IMG/VR virus record: IMGVR_UViG_3300011445_000066
Span: 1 to 23,857 of that record
DNA: 23,857 nt
Strand: one strand, 5' to 3'
Origin: a virus
The position numbers and the translations under genes were made by a program. Numbering within the stretch: the stretch's first letter is position 1; each line of letters begins with the position of its first letter. The notes beneath the pieces are model-generated. The model worked only from the letters and a program-made list of their open reading frames with translations, was not told the DNA's origin and searched no databases. Of this stretch, positions 16,233 through 22,802 are shown piece after piece.

Positions 16233-16891
16233 ATGGAATCAAGAGACTCGTCCTGGTCTCCGCACTCGCCGCGGTCAGTTCGCCGGCGCTCGCGGACGGC
16301 TTCTTCAGCCAGATGTTCGAGAACCGCTATGAGATCCAGCGCTGGGGGTTCGGGCCGAACTCCTCGGGCGCGGATGAGGTGTGGGTGTTCCCGACCGGGA
16401 ACGTCAACAACGGTCAGAGCTTGCTCACGAACACGATCCAGGCGCTCGGTGCCTCGGAGATCCAGTTCTTCGTGCGCGACTCGCTCGGCACGGCGAACAC
16501 GACGAGCATTGTCATCTACGCGTGCACCAATCCGGCCTTCCCATCCACCGGGACCACGATCGATTCGGTGACGCTGACGGCCGACACGATCAACTGCAGC
16601 ACGAGCGGGCGCATCCGGGTCTGCGCGATTGGGCGCACAGGCTCATCGAGCTATCGGCTTCCATGGTCAATGACGATCCTGCCGTGGAGCCCGGAACAGA
16701 CCGGCGCCGGCACGATCACGGGACACATCGCGCAGAACGATCTCCTGAGAGTCAATGCCGCGACCTTCAGCAATCTGTGGTTCCGTATTCGGGTCGCGGC
16801 GAACTCCGACATGAAGCAGGTGTTGTCTCGCGTCGTGACCAGCTACCCGAACGGCAAGCCGCCGCTGTACGCGATCATCGGGGAGAACTGA
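16229..16891 (+). CDS. Secreted protein of unknown function in the tail module
   Basis: The product is 220 residues and starts with a textbook signal peptide: MNGIKR, a hydrophobic core LVLVSALAAVSS and an ALA-D cleavage site after residue 22. Export from the cytoplasm is therefore predicted, which is unusual for a gene lying among tail genes. The mature part is strand-rich with three cysteines (99, 123, 132) and segments QFFVRDSLGTANTTSIVIYA and NLWFRIRVAANSD. I do not recognise the family. GGGAGGG five bases before the ATG and the ATGA overlap with the fibre stop fix the start. Possible roles include an exported surface or exclusion factor; a virion component assembled after export would be odd. 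None is shown. Confidence 0.75.
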   Translation: MNGIKRLVLVSALAAVSSPALADGFFSQMFENRYEIQRWGFGPNSSGADEVWVFPTGNVNNGQSLLTNTIQALGASEIQFFVRDSLGTANTTSIVIYACTNPAFPSTGTTIDSVTLTADTINCSTSGRIRVCAIGRTGSSSYRLPWSMTILPWSPEQTGAGTITGHIAQNDLLRVNAATFSNLWFRIRVAANSDMKQVLSRVVTSYPNGKPPLYAIIGEN

Positions 16892-16896
16892 GCCCG

Positions 16897-17268
16897 ATGG
16901 ATGTCAACGAGGAGGTCGTCAGGGAGGTCCGGGTCGGCGCGACCCGCAAGAAGCTGATCTATCAGCTCAAGGACGAGAACGGTGCGGCCATCAACATCAC
17001 CGGTTTCACGATCCGGCTGCAGGGCAAGAGCGCAGACCTGCCGGCCGTCGAGATCGATCAGGCCGGCACCATCATCGACGCCCCGAACGGCAAGGTGCAG
17101 TGGAAGCCCAGCACCCTGGTCACCTCGACCAACCTGCTCGACGCGCAGAAGCGGACCGCGCTGTTCGATCTCACGGTGAAGATCACGGACCTAACCCCGG
17201 AGTCGGACTTCATCGACCCCGAGGACAACGTCCTGCTGCGCTTCCTTCAGGATCCGCTCATCCCATGA
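16897..17268 (+). CDS. BppU/Ig-like beta-sandwich baseplate or fibre protein
   Basis: The 123-residue protein starts with a charged stretch (MDVNEEVVREVRVGATRKKL) and then a beta sandwich: LIYQLKDENGAAINITGFTI, a GTIIDAPNGKVQWKPSTLV turn-and-strand, and ALFDLTVKITDLTPES. This order, an LTG-F-T-I strand then DAxNGKVxW, resembles the N-terminal domain of BppU-like baseplate proteins, which lies at the tail tip. It starts five bases after the secreted gene, with a GGGGAG about 11 bases upstream. Its stop overlaps the next ATG. The family link is from pattern recognition only; such domains are also used as spacers in fibre proteins. Confidence 0.62.
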   Translation: MDVNEEVVREVRVGATRKKLIYQLKDENGAAINITGFTIRLQGKSADLPAVEIDQAGTIIDAPNGKVQWKPSTLVTSTNLLDAQKRTALFDLTVKITDLTPESDFIDPEDNVLLRFLQDPLIP

Positions 17269-17987
17269 CCGCCGGCCTGGTCACCGTCGACGTCCGCAAG
17301 GCCGTCGTGCTGCTCGCCCTCAGGAACGGGGCGAAGCGCATGACCTACTCCGTGGCGAACGCGATCAACACGACGGCGAAGTCGATCCAGCGCCACCAGC
17401 GCGAGCACACCGGGCAACAGTTCGTCGTGCGGAAGGAGTTCACGCGGCGCCAAGCGTCGATCATCAAGCCCTTCGCGTCGCCGGCGAAGGGGATCATGCA
17501 CGCCCGGCTCTCGGTGGGGCAGCCAGACCGATTCCTGCTCGGCGGTTTCGAGCAGGGCGCTGAACGGCGGCCATTCACCCCGGGTGCGAAGCGGGTGGGC
17601 GTTCCCGTCATCGGTGGGGCCCGTCCCTCGAAGGCTGCTTCGGTCGATCCGCAGCTCACGTTTCAGAGGCTGGCAATCCGACCGAAACCCGGCCGCGGCC
17701 GCGGGCGACGCCGGAGCTCCGGCAGGGCGCCCCTGGTCGGCCGCCTGGGCACTTTCATCGCGAGGACGGCCCGTCAGCCGGAAGGCGGGGTGTTTCAGCG
17801 CACCGGGCCGGGTCGCGGCGACGTGCGACTGCTGTACGCGTTCGTCGCGCACCCGCCACGGCTCGATCGGCGGCTGCGGTTCATTCCCATCGCGGAGGAT
17901 GTCACGCGTCGGGAGTTCCCGCGGCACCTCGGCGACGAGATCCGGAAGACCTTCGCATTCCAGGCGGCGCGGGCCGCGCTCGGATGA
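17265..17987 (+). CDS. Minor tail protein Z-like / HK97 gp10-like protein
   Basis: The 240-residue product has an N-terminal helix with TYSVANAINTTAKSIQRHQR and a TRRQASIIKPFASP segment, the pattern of the lambda gpZ/HK97 gp10 group, whose proteins finish the tail at the head-proximal end. The middle (KPGRGRGRRRSSGR) is strongly basic and disordered-looking, and the end (LDRRLRFIPIAEDVTRREF) is a strand followed by a helix. The unusual point is the location: it is 9 kb away from the tail tube, after fibre genes rather than before the tube. The start ATG overlaps the upstream stop by four bases and its stop overlaps the endolysin start. If the Z call is right, the place is atypical; otherwise it is a DNA-binding-like virion protein. 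Confidence 0.58.
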   Translation: MTAGLVTVDVRKAVVLLALRNGAKRMTYSVANAINTTAKSIQRHQREHTGQQFVVRKEFTRRQASIIKPFASPAKGIMHARLSVGQPDRFLLGGFEQGAERRPFTPGAKRVGVPVIGGARPSKAASVDPQLTFQRLAIRPKPGRGRGRRRSSGRAPLVGRLGTFIARTARQPEGGVFQRTGPGRGDVRLLYAFVAHPPRLDRRLRFIPIAEDVTRREFPRHLGDEIRKTFAFQAARAALG

Positions 17988-18514
17988 GTGCAGGGATGCG
18001 CACCGGGGCAGGGATGCCCCAACAGCTTCGCACGCTGACTGACCTCGAGGTTCGAGAGAACTACGGCGATCCGTCCCGCCTCATCCGCGAGGACGGTGGC
18101 ATCGATTCCGCCTGGGAGACGCTGACGCTCGGCTTCTGCTACCTGCCGGCGCCACTGCCGCTCTCGTGGGACCGCTCGCGCTTCGTGCTCCGGGTCCGCT
18201 GCCACCGGCTGATCGTGACCCGGCTCGAGCGCGTCCTGCGGGCGATCCACCAGGTCCCAGAGGCCTGGGCATCGATCGGCGACTTCGGCGGCTGCTACGC
18301 CTGGCGTCCGCGGCGCGGATCTCGCCGGCGCCTCTCGATGCACTGCTGGGGGATCGCGATCGACCTCGACGTCGCGGACAACGCGGACCACAGCGTCGGC
18401 ATGGTGCACCCGTTCACGATCGAGGCCTTCAACGCCGAGGGCTTCTACTGGGGCGGGCGCTTCGCCGGCGACGATCGCGATCCCATGCACTTCGAGATCG
18501 GGGTGGCCGCATGA
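17984..18514 (+). CDS. Endolysin, M15-family peptidase (L-Ala-D-Glu or D-Ala-D-Ala type)
   Basis: This 176-residue protein carries the zinc motif of M15 peptidases: SMHCWGIAIDLD with His120 and Asp127, then DPMHFEIG with His169 near the C-terminus. These enzymes cut the peptide stems of peptidoglycan to release phage. There is no signal peptide and no wall-binding domain, so a holin must let it reach the wall, as usual for Gram-negative phages. The N-terminal 60 residues are not conserved motifs. ATG 17984 overlaps the previous stop; ATG 17996 and ATG 18014 lie in the same frame and could be used instead. A hairpin covers the third ATG. It is followed at once by two membrane genes, as a lysis cassette should be. 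Confidence 0.9.
   Translation: MSAGMRTGAGMPQQLRTLTDLEVRENYGDPSRLIREDGGIDSAWETLTLGFCYLPAPLPLSWDRSRFVLRVRCHRLIVTRLERVLRAIHQVPEAWASIGDFGGCYAWRPRRGSRRRLSMHCWGIAIDLDVADNADHSVGMVHPFTIEAFNAEGFYWGGRFAGDDRDPMHFEIGVAA
18005..18020 (+). promoter_or_regulatory. GGGA-capped hairpin over an in-frame ATG of the endolysin gene
   Basis: GGGGCA (18005-18010) and TGCCCC (18015-18020) form a perfect six-pair stem with a GGGA loop, which has the GNRA pattern. The third in-frame ATG of the endolysin (18014-18016) lies in the loop and stem. The motif GCAGGGATGC occurs twice here, at 17990 and again about 18 bases later. It may slow or select translation starts; this is inferred. Confidence 0.45.
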
Positions 18515-18813
18515 AGCGCCTCTTCGTGTGGTGCAAGTGGGTCACCGCGATCGGGGGGACGCTCCTCGTCGTCGCCACCATCTTCGGAGCCATCGGCAGC
18601 TTCTTCTGGAAGCTCGCCGTCGCAGGTATCGAGACCCGACTCGACAATGGTGCCACGGCCGACAGCGTGATGATCCACGAGCTCAAGGAAGTGAAGATCG
18701 CGGTCGAGTGGGTGCCTGGAATCGCTCAGCGCCTCGAGGTGCATGAGCAGCGGATCCAGTTCCTCTACGACCTGCTGAAGAAGGACAAACCTGAACCACG
18801 GAGGGATCCATGA
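18511..18813 (+). CDS. Single-TM lysis-cassette protein (i-spanin-like or holin accessory)
   Basis: This 100-residue protein has a basic N-terminus (MKRLFVWCKW), one long hydrophobic segment (about residues 11-38, VTAIGGTLLVVATIFGAIGS then FFWKLAVAG) and then a charged helical tail with heptad character (HELKEVKIAVEWVPGIAQRL). An N-terminal membrane anchor with a coiled C-terminal tail is the layout of inner-membrane spanins and of some holin-accessory proteins. No lipoprotein partner (o-spanin) is visible inside or beside it, which argues against a plain Rz/Rz1 pair. ATGA joins it to the endolysin and its stop overlaps the holin start. Confidence 0.65.
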   Translation: MKRLFVWCKWVTAIGGTLLVVATIFGAIGSFFWKLAVAGIETRLDNGATADSVMIHELKEVKIAVEWVPGIAQRLEVHEQRIQFLYDLLKKDKPEPRRDP

Positions 18814-19211
18814 TCGACTGGGCCAAGGTGCTCGCATTCCTGAACGACGCTGGTGTGAAGTACGTCGCGCTGTTCGTCATCGGGTTCGTGATGAAGAAGT
18901 GGCCGGCACTCGTGAACAAGGGCATTCCGACCTTCCTCACCGGACTGAGCGGCGCAGTCGCGGCGCTCGCCGCCTGGTTCCCGGCCGTGCCGACGACCGC
19001 CGTGCCAGGCTCGTTCATCTACATGAGTTTCTGTGGGATGCAGGCCACGGCCGTCGCGTCCACCGGCGCGGTGCTCTCCTCGTGGTTCTTCAACACGATC
19101 ATCCCGGTCGCGTTCGCCCTGGCGACGCACACTGGGCCGAAGAACACGATCGAGTGGCTCCAGCTCGGTGCCAAGATGTTCTGGACCGAGGGGCGGCCCC
19201 CGGCGAAGTAG
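18810..19211 (+). CDS. Holin candidate with three membrane segments
   Basis: The ATG follows GGAGGG closely. The 133-residue product has three likely membrane helices: about 15-28 (GVKYVALFVIGFV), 38-57 (GIPTFLTGLSGAVAALAAWF) and 78-106 (QATAVASTGAVLSSWFFNTI and beyond), with a charged end (TGPKNTIEWLQLGAKMFW). Three segments, small size and the place after the endolysin and a one-TM protein fit a class I holin, which forms lesions in the inner membrane to release the endolysin. It is the last gene on this strand; the stop is one base from the converging minus-strand stop. No dual start (two ATGs for holin and antiholin) is evident. Confidence 0.65.
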   Translation: MIDWAKVLAFLNDAGVKYVALFVIGFVMKKWPALVNKGIPTFLTGLSGAVAALAAWFPAVPTTAVPGSFIYMSFCGMQATAVASTGAVLSSWFFNTIIPVAFALATHTGPKNTIEWLQLGAKMFWTEGRPPAK

Positions 19212-19212
19212 A

Positions 19213-19440
19213 TCACGTCTCGCCTCGCCCGGGCAGGAGCAACGGCATCGTGCCGGACTGGTACATGGCCTCGAGCTGGGGCTGGATCCACTGCCCGACC
19301 GTGTCGCCGTTCGCCATGACCGTGTCCGACAGGAACTCGCGCTCGACCGTGGTGATCCCGGCCGAGATCGCCTCGAACTTGGCCTTGAGGATCAGCAGGA
19401 TCGCCCGCCAGCGAGTGCGGCACGCCTGCTCCCACAGCAT
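19213..19440 (-). CDS. Conserved phage hypothetical protein, last gene of the minus operon
   Basis: The 75-residue protein reads RTRWRAILLILKAKFEAISA, then GITTVEREFLSDTVMANGDT, VGQWIQPQLEAMY and TMPLLLPG. A helix, then GISTVxxEFLxxxVxPDGxTVGxW and a QMPxLLPG end, is a pattern I recognise from small proteins in many tailed phages of high-G+C hosts, whose function is unknown. The frame is open further, with a TTG at 19494, but the added residues look random and have no ribosome site; ATG 19440 has GGCAGG upstream. The stop lies one base from the end of the holin gene on the other strand. Confidence 0.65.
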   Translation of the reverse strand: MLWEQACRTRWRAILLILKAKFEAISAGITTVEREFLSDTVMANGDTVGQWIQPQLEAMYQSGTMPLLLPGRGET

Positions 19441-19534
19441 CGCCTGCCGCGAGCCGCCCGAGGTCGCCCTTTGCGAACGCGCGTCCCACGACAATAAGGA
19501 CCCGAAGCGCGCCCCGGGCTCGCCGCCCGCGGGT

Positions 19535-19702
19535 CTACCTTGAACACTTGCACCACGTCAGACCGCCATCCGGTCGCAGGACCACCCACTCGTTCGGAGC
19601 AATGAATCGCGTCACCTGCACCGTGACCAGGGGCGCCGGCGCCTTCGTCATCGGCGTCACGCACTGCACGGACAGCGCGAGGTACAGCAGCGCCTCGCTC
19701 AT
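19535..19702 (-). CDS. Small hypothetical protein with hydrophobic N-terminus
   Basis: This 55-residue protein begins MSEALLYLALSVQCVTPMTK and ends VLRPDGGLTWCKCSR. The first 15 residues are hydrophobic, which may mean a membrane or secretion signal, though this is weak. Its ATG overlaps the stop of the 40-codon gene upstream (ATGA), and GGGGTG lies eight bases upstream. Between its stop and the next gene on this strand lie about 94 bases with no further convincing frame. The frame is open upstream of 19702, but the extra part has no match to the ribosome site. No family is recognised; three cysteines are present. Confidence 0.5.
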   Translation of the reverse strand: MSEALLYLALSVQCVTPMTKAPAPLVTVQVTRFIAPNEWVVLRPDGGLTWCKCSR

Positions 19703-19821
19703 GGGTCGATCACCCCATCCTCGCCGGCCAGCACCACCTCGACCGGCATGCGCATCGCCTGCCAGCACCAGAATCGGAACAACGCTTCGTCGATCATCAC
19801 GATCAGATCAGACGGAATCAT
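19699..19821 (-). CDS. 40-residue phage micro-protein
   Basis: The ATG at 19821 has an AGGGAG ribosome site six bases before it and the frame runs 41 codons to a TGA that overlaps the ATG of the next gene by four bases. The peptide reads MIPSDLIVMIDEALFRFWCW and then QAMRMPVEVVLAGEDGVIDP. It starts with an aromatic-rich amphipathic helix and ends acidic. The good ribosome site and the ATGA junction are the reasons to call it real despite its length. I do not recognise a family. Confidence 0.6.
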   Translation of the reverse strand: MIPSDLIVMIDEALFRFWCWQAMRMPVEVVLAGEDGVIDP

Positions 19822-19834
19822 GGGATTCTCCCTA

Positions 19835-20092
19835 TCAGTGCTTCGCCTCGCTGCCCTCGAGCGCCAGCCGCTGCTGCCGGATCTCGAAGATCAGCTCGCC
19901 ATGCTCGCCGAGCGGATAGGTCGCCGCGTGTTCCGGATCGACCAGAATCGTCGCGACGGTCTTCTTGTCGTCACCGCGTCCGCGCAGCTTGATCTTCAGC
20001 ATGTCGTACTCGTCGGCCACGTCCTGATCCTTCACGGTGACCAGCTCGTGGCCGATCACGCGCATCCTGACCTGCAGCTTGGTGTCGCTCAT
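19835..20092 (-). CDS. Conserved small phage protein (beta-rich)
   Basis: A strong ribosome site (GGAGGG, five bases before) sets the ATG at 20092; the frame is open upstream, but that part overlaps the previous gene. The 85-residue product reads MSDTKLQVRMRVIGHELVTV, then DEYDMLKIKLRGRGDDKKTV, ATILVDPEHAATYPLGEHGE and a final strand LIFEIRQQRLALEG. It looks like a small beta barrel with a charged tail. It lies 13 bases upstream of the 40-codon gene and about 98 bases downstream of the 152-residue gene's stop. A family name is not known to me. Confidence 0.65.
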   Translation of the reverse strand: MSDTKLQVRMRVIGHELVTVKDQDVADEYDMLKIKLRGRGDDKKTVATILVDPEHAATYPLGEHGELIFEIRQQRLALEGSEAKH

Positions 20093-20190
20093 AGTGACCC
20101 TCCGTGGTGGTGGTACCGCCGCGGTGGACCGGACGGCGCCCGCGAAGTGGGACGCATCCAGAACCATTGCGGCGGGTGCTGCCGCTTCGC

Positions 20191-20649
20191 TCAGTCGTCG
20201 TCGCCCGGCTCGCGTCCGATCGGGGCCGCCTTCGGATCGTCGTTCCCCTTCTCCTCGTCGATCAGGAACGACTCGGCTGCCGTCGCCGTGCGGCCCTTGG
20301 TGTTCCGGATCCGCACGCACTTGACCGTCTGGCCGAACGCCTGCGTGTCGGTCACGTAGAGCGCGATCTCCTGGCCCTTCCAGCTTTTCGTGATGTTCGT
20401 GAACATCGCGTTCATGATCTTCCGGTTCGTCGAGTTCAGCCCGAGCACGCGCGTCTTCCCGACGAACTCGAGACCGATCAGATCCTTCCGAACCTTGCCG
20501 TCCTGGAACTTCACCTCGGGGTACTTGATCACCCGCGCGATCTTGACCTTTGCGTCCGTGCCCTCGACGAGATCCTCGGACGTCAGCCACGGGCTGTCGC
20601 GACCCACGCCGCTCGGGCCCGAGTACTCCACTCCAACGGGAGCTTCCAT
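20191..20649 (-). CDS. Phage recombination/replication accessory protein, possible ssDNA-binding role
   Basis: The ATG directly follows the exonuclease stop (TAAATG), and the upstream gene supplies a GGAGGAGG ribosome site. The 152-residue product has a variable N-terminus, then VKIARVIKYPEVKFQDGKVR, LIGLEFVGKTRVLGLNSTNR, a helix and ITKSWKGQEIALYVTDTQAF. An xLGLNxTNxxxxxxxF...WxGxxIxLY pattern like this is familiar from proteins beside nucleases in many phages, and I recall no proven function. The C-terminus is acidic (EEKGNDDPKAAPIGREPGDD), as in single-strand DNA-binding proteins. Single-strand binding or annealing help is inference. Confidence 0.62.
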   Translation of the reverse strand: MEAPVGVEYSGPSGVGRDSPWLTSEDLVEGTDAKVKIARVIKYPEVKFQDGKVRKDLIGLEFVGKTRVLGLNSTNRKIMNAMFTNITKSWKGQEIALYVTDTQAFGQTVKCVRIRNTKGRTATAAESFLIDEEKGNDDPKAAPIGREPGDDD

Positions 20650-21507
20650 TTACGCCACCTCCTCCTCAGCGATCATCGCGTTCGCAACCGCGTCCGTGAT
20701 CGTCGCCATCTGGATCGCCGGGAACATGCCCGGCCACTCGCCGCTCGCCTCGCATTCCGCGAGCCGCGTCAGCAGCACCTCGTAGTGCATCTCGCCGAAC
20801 CCGAGCGCGTCCGGCACCAGCTCGTACACGCCGACGTCGTAGGGGGCAGCGGAGTCGATCGCGATGAAGAACCAGAGCGACACGTCACGCCCGAGCCGGC
20901 GCAGGCCGTCCCGGTACCACGCCGCGTCCCGGTAGTAGCCGAGCTTGGTCACGACGTGCGGCGAGAACAGCGCGAGGTTGCGCGTCGTCTTCAGGTCGCC
21001 GGCCGCACCGTTGCCGAGGAAGTCCACGCGCCCGCGGCACGCCCGGCCCTCGTTCTCCCACAGCATCGTGAGCTCGCGCTCCGGGCAGCGGGCGAGCAGC
21101 TTCGCCGCGACCGGGTGAGCGTGGATCGCCGCCGCCATGGCGCGCACCTTGGCGAGTACGTCCCGCTTGAGCACCGTGCGCCCGCCCGCCTCGAGCGCCG
21201 CGACTGCTTCCTTGTAGGCCTTGGTCGCGCGCGGCTTGTCGTAGCCTTCGACCGACGGCTCCATCACGTAGGCCGCCTCGAACAGCTCGGGCTGAAGTGC
21301 TGCCATGTGCACCGCGGTCCCCAGCGACAGCGCGGCCGTCTCCCAGCGCGGCTCGCCCAGCAGGTGCTGGTAATGCTTCGGCGAGATCGCCAGCGTCCCG
21401 AGCCGCGAGGCCCCCATCGCGTCGATCGCCAGGTACTCGGACATCGGCACGCCAGGATGGATCCCGACCGGGTAGGGCTGGCCGTCCTGGATCGCGAGCA
21501 CGCTCAC
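20650..21507 (-). CDS. PD-(D/E)XK exonuclease, RecE/Exo8-like
   Basis: The 285-residue product belongs to the phage PD-(D/E)XK exonuclease type. Visible motifs are SLGTAVHMAAL (His67), Glu near residue 145, GRVDFLG (Asp162), GDLKTT (Asp171 and Lys173) and a KLGYYRDAAWYRDG helix. Such enzymes resect one strand of linear duplex DNA to leave a single strand for recombination. GTG is the start, its GTGA overlapping the ATPase stop by four bases. The family usually pairs with an annealase (RecT or Beta), which I do not see in this window. The 152-residue protein follows at once. Confidence 0.87.
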   Translation of the reverse strand: MSVLAIQDGQPYPVGIHPGVPMSEYLAIDAMGASRLGTLAISPKHYQHLLGEPRWETAALSLGTAVHMAALQPELFEAAYVMEPSVEGYDKPRATKAYKEAVAALEAGGRTVLKRDVLAKVRAMAAAIHAHPVAAKLLARCPERELTMLWENEGRACRGRVDFLGNGAAGDLKTTRNLALFSPHVVTKLGYYRDAAWYRDGLRRLGRDVSLWFFIAIDSAAPYDVGVYELVPDALGFGEMHYEVLLTRLAECEASGEWPGMFPAIQMATITDAVANAMIAEEEVA

Positions 21508-22802
21508 GACTCGACCGCGGCCGTCGCTTGCTGCACGGCGCCGTCCTCGATCACTACCGTCGCCCCGCCGTCCTCGACGCGCTCGATCCAGAGCTGAGCG
21601 TCCTGCGTCTCGGCCATCTCGGCCACGAGCCGCAGCGACTCGGCGTCGAGCAGCGAGCCGTCGCGGATCAGCAGGACCCGGATCTTCGGGTTCAGCGCCA
21701 TTCCGATCGCGACCGACACGCGGAGCTTCTCGGCCGACGACGCCTGGTCGAAGGGCAGCTCGCAGAACGTGACGCCGCCCTCGGTGCCGAAACCGAGGCC
21801 ATCGACCGGGAACCTCGCCGCGGCGATCGCCGCCTGCTTCTTCGCGTCGATCGCCGCGATCTGCCTCGTGATCCCGAGCGAGGCGTCGCGCAGATCGTTC
21901 AGCTCCTTCTCGTGGGCCGCGCGGGTCCGGTTCTCGATGAACCGGCGGTTCGCATCCTGGACGCCGGCGAGCCGCTCCTTCAGCGGCCCGAGGTCGATGT
22001 CGGGATCCTGTGCGTAGGCCGTCGCGTACGACGCCGCGACCTTCGCCTTGTCGTAGTCAACGTGCATCCGGTCGAGTTCGGCCCGCGCGGCCTCGAGCTG
22101 TTTTTGAAGGTCCTCTACGCGCCGGTGCCCGTTCTCGCACGAGGACTTCATGTATTCAGCTTGGCGGGTTGCTTCCCTCGCCCCCAGCCGCGCCCCGTCG
22201 ATCGCCTTCTGCGTCTCGCGCGCCTCTTCGATCTGCTGGATCACGAAGTCGGACGAGACTTCGGCGGCCGGCGCGTTCTCGTGGTGGTCAGGGAGCGCGT
22301 CGAACCGTGCGCGCACCGCGTTGCCGTCGCGGTTCACCTCTGTGCGCTGGTTGAACAGCCGCAGCCGCTGGCCCTCGAGCTCGGCGAAGTCGAGGCCGGC
22401 CAGGCTGCGCAGGGTCACCGCCTGGTCGTCCGGCTTCATCCGCGAGAACTCGAGCGGGTCGAACGACAGCGCGCCGAGCAGCCCGTCGAGCCGGGTCTGC
22501 GGCTTCGTGTAGTGCGCGCCTTCCTTCGACTCGACCGTGAGCGTCGAGTTCCCGTCGGCGAAGAACGCGCGCCGCACGACCAGGTCGCCGAGATCGCACG
22601 TCACCTCGGCGCTCTCCTCGCCGCGGCGGATCGGCTCCGAGCAGGCAACGTCCTTCCCGCCGAGCGCGTACATGATCGAGTCGAGCACGGACGACTTGCC
22701 CTGTCCGTTCCTGCCGCTCACGACGACGACGTTGCCGTCCGGGGTGATCTCGACGGCACGGAGCCGCTTCACGTTTCGCGCGCTGAGCTTGAGGATCTTC
22801 AC
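21504..22802 (-). CDS. SMC/Rad50-like ATPase of a phage recombination module
   Basis: The 432-residue product begins KILKLSARNVKRLRAVEIT then GNVVVVSGRNGQGKSSVLDS, with the Walker A at about residues 30-37 and Lys36. A long charged helical middle (residues about 190-300, including RRVEDLQKQLEAARAELDRM) looks like a short coiled coil. The C-terminus has QASSAEKLRVSVAIG, the SMC/ABC-like signature (about 355-363), followed by RVLLIRDGSLLDAESLRLVA. The Walker B there (LLIRDGSLLD) lacks the usual DE pair. The start is GTG 22802, with AAGGAGG six bases before; the frame is open to 23057, but that region is the zinc-protein gene in another frame. It is shorter than SbcC. I expect it to work with the exonuclease downstream, in the manner of Rad50/SbcC; this is inference. 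Confidence 0.85.
   Translation of the reverse strand: MKILKLSARNVKRLRAVEITPDGNVVVVSGRNGQGKSSVLDSIMYALGGKDVACSEPIRRGEESAEVTCDLGDLVVRRAFFADGNSTLTVESKEGAHYTKPQTRLDGLLGALSFDPLEFSRMKPDDQAVTLRSLAGLDFAELEGQRLRLFNQRTEVNRDGNAVRARFDALPDHHENAPAAEVSSDFVIQQIEEARETQKAIDGARLGAREATRQAEYMKSSCENGHRRVEDLQKQLEAARAELDRMHVDYDKAKVAASYATAYAQDPDIDLGPLKERLAGVQDANRRFIENRTRAAHEKELNDLRDASLGITRQIAAIDAKKQAAIAAARFPVDGLGFGTEGGVTFCELPFDQASSAEKLRVSVAIGMALNPKIRVLLIRDGSLLDAESLRLVAEMAETQDAQLWIERVEDGGATVVIEDGAVQQATAAVES

Noticed and set aside
19441-19534. A longer version of the last minus-strand gene starting at TTG 19494
   Set aside because: There is no ribosome site at 19494 and the added residues look random next to the recognisable RWRAILLILKAK beginning.
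20093-20190. An extended N-terminus for the 85-residue gene starting at an ATG near 20166
   Set aside because: The frame is open, but GGAGGG sits five bases before ATG 20092 and the added residues are proline/alanine-rich without conservation clues; it remains a minor alternative.
20104-21597. A plus-strand open frame of 497 codons
   Set aside because: It lies antisense to the exonuclease and 152-residue genes, which have motifs, ribosome sites and overlaps; the frame is Arg/His-rich with no domain.
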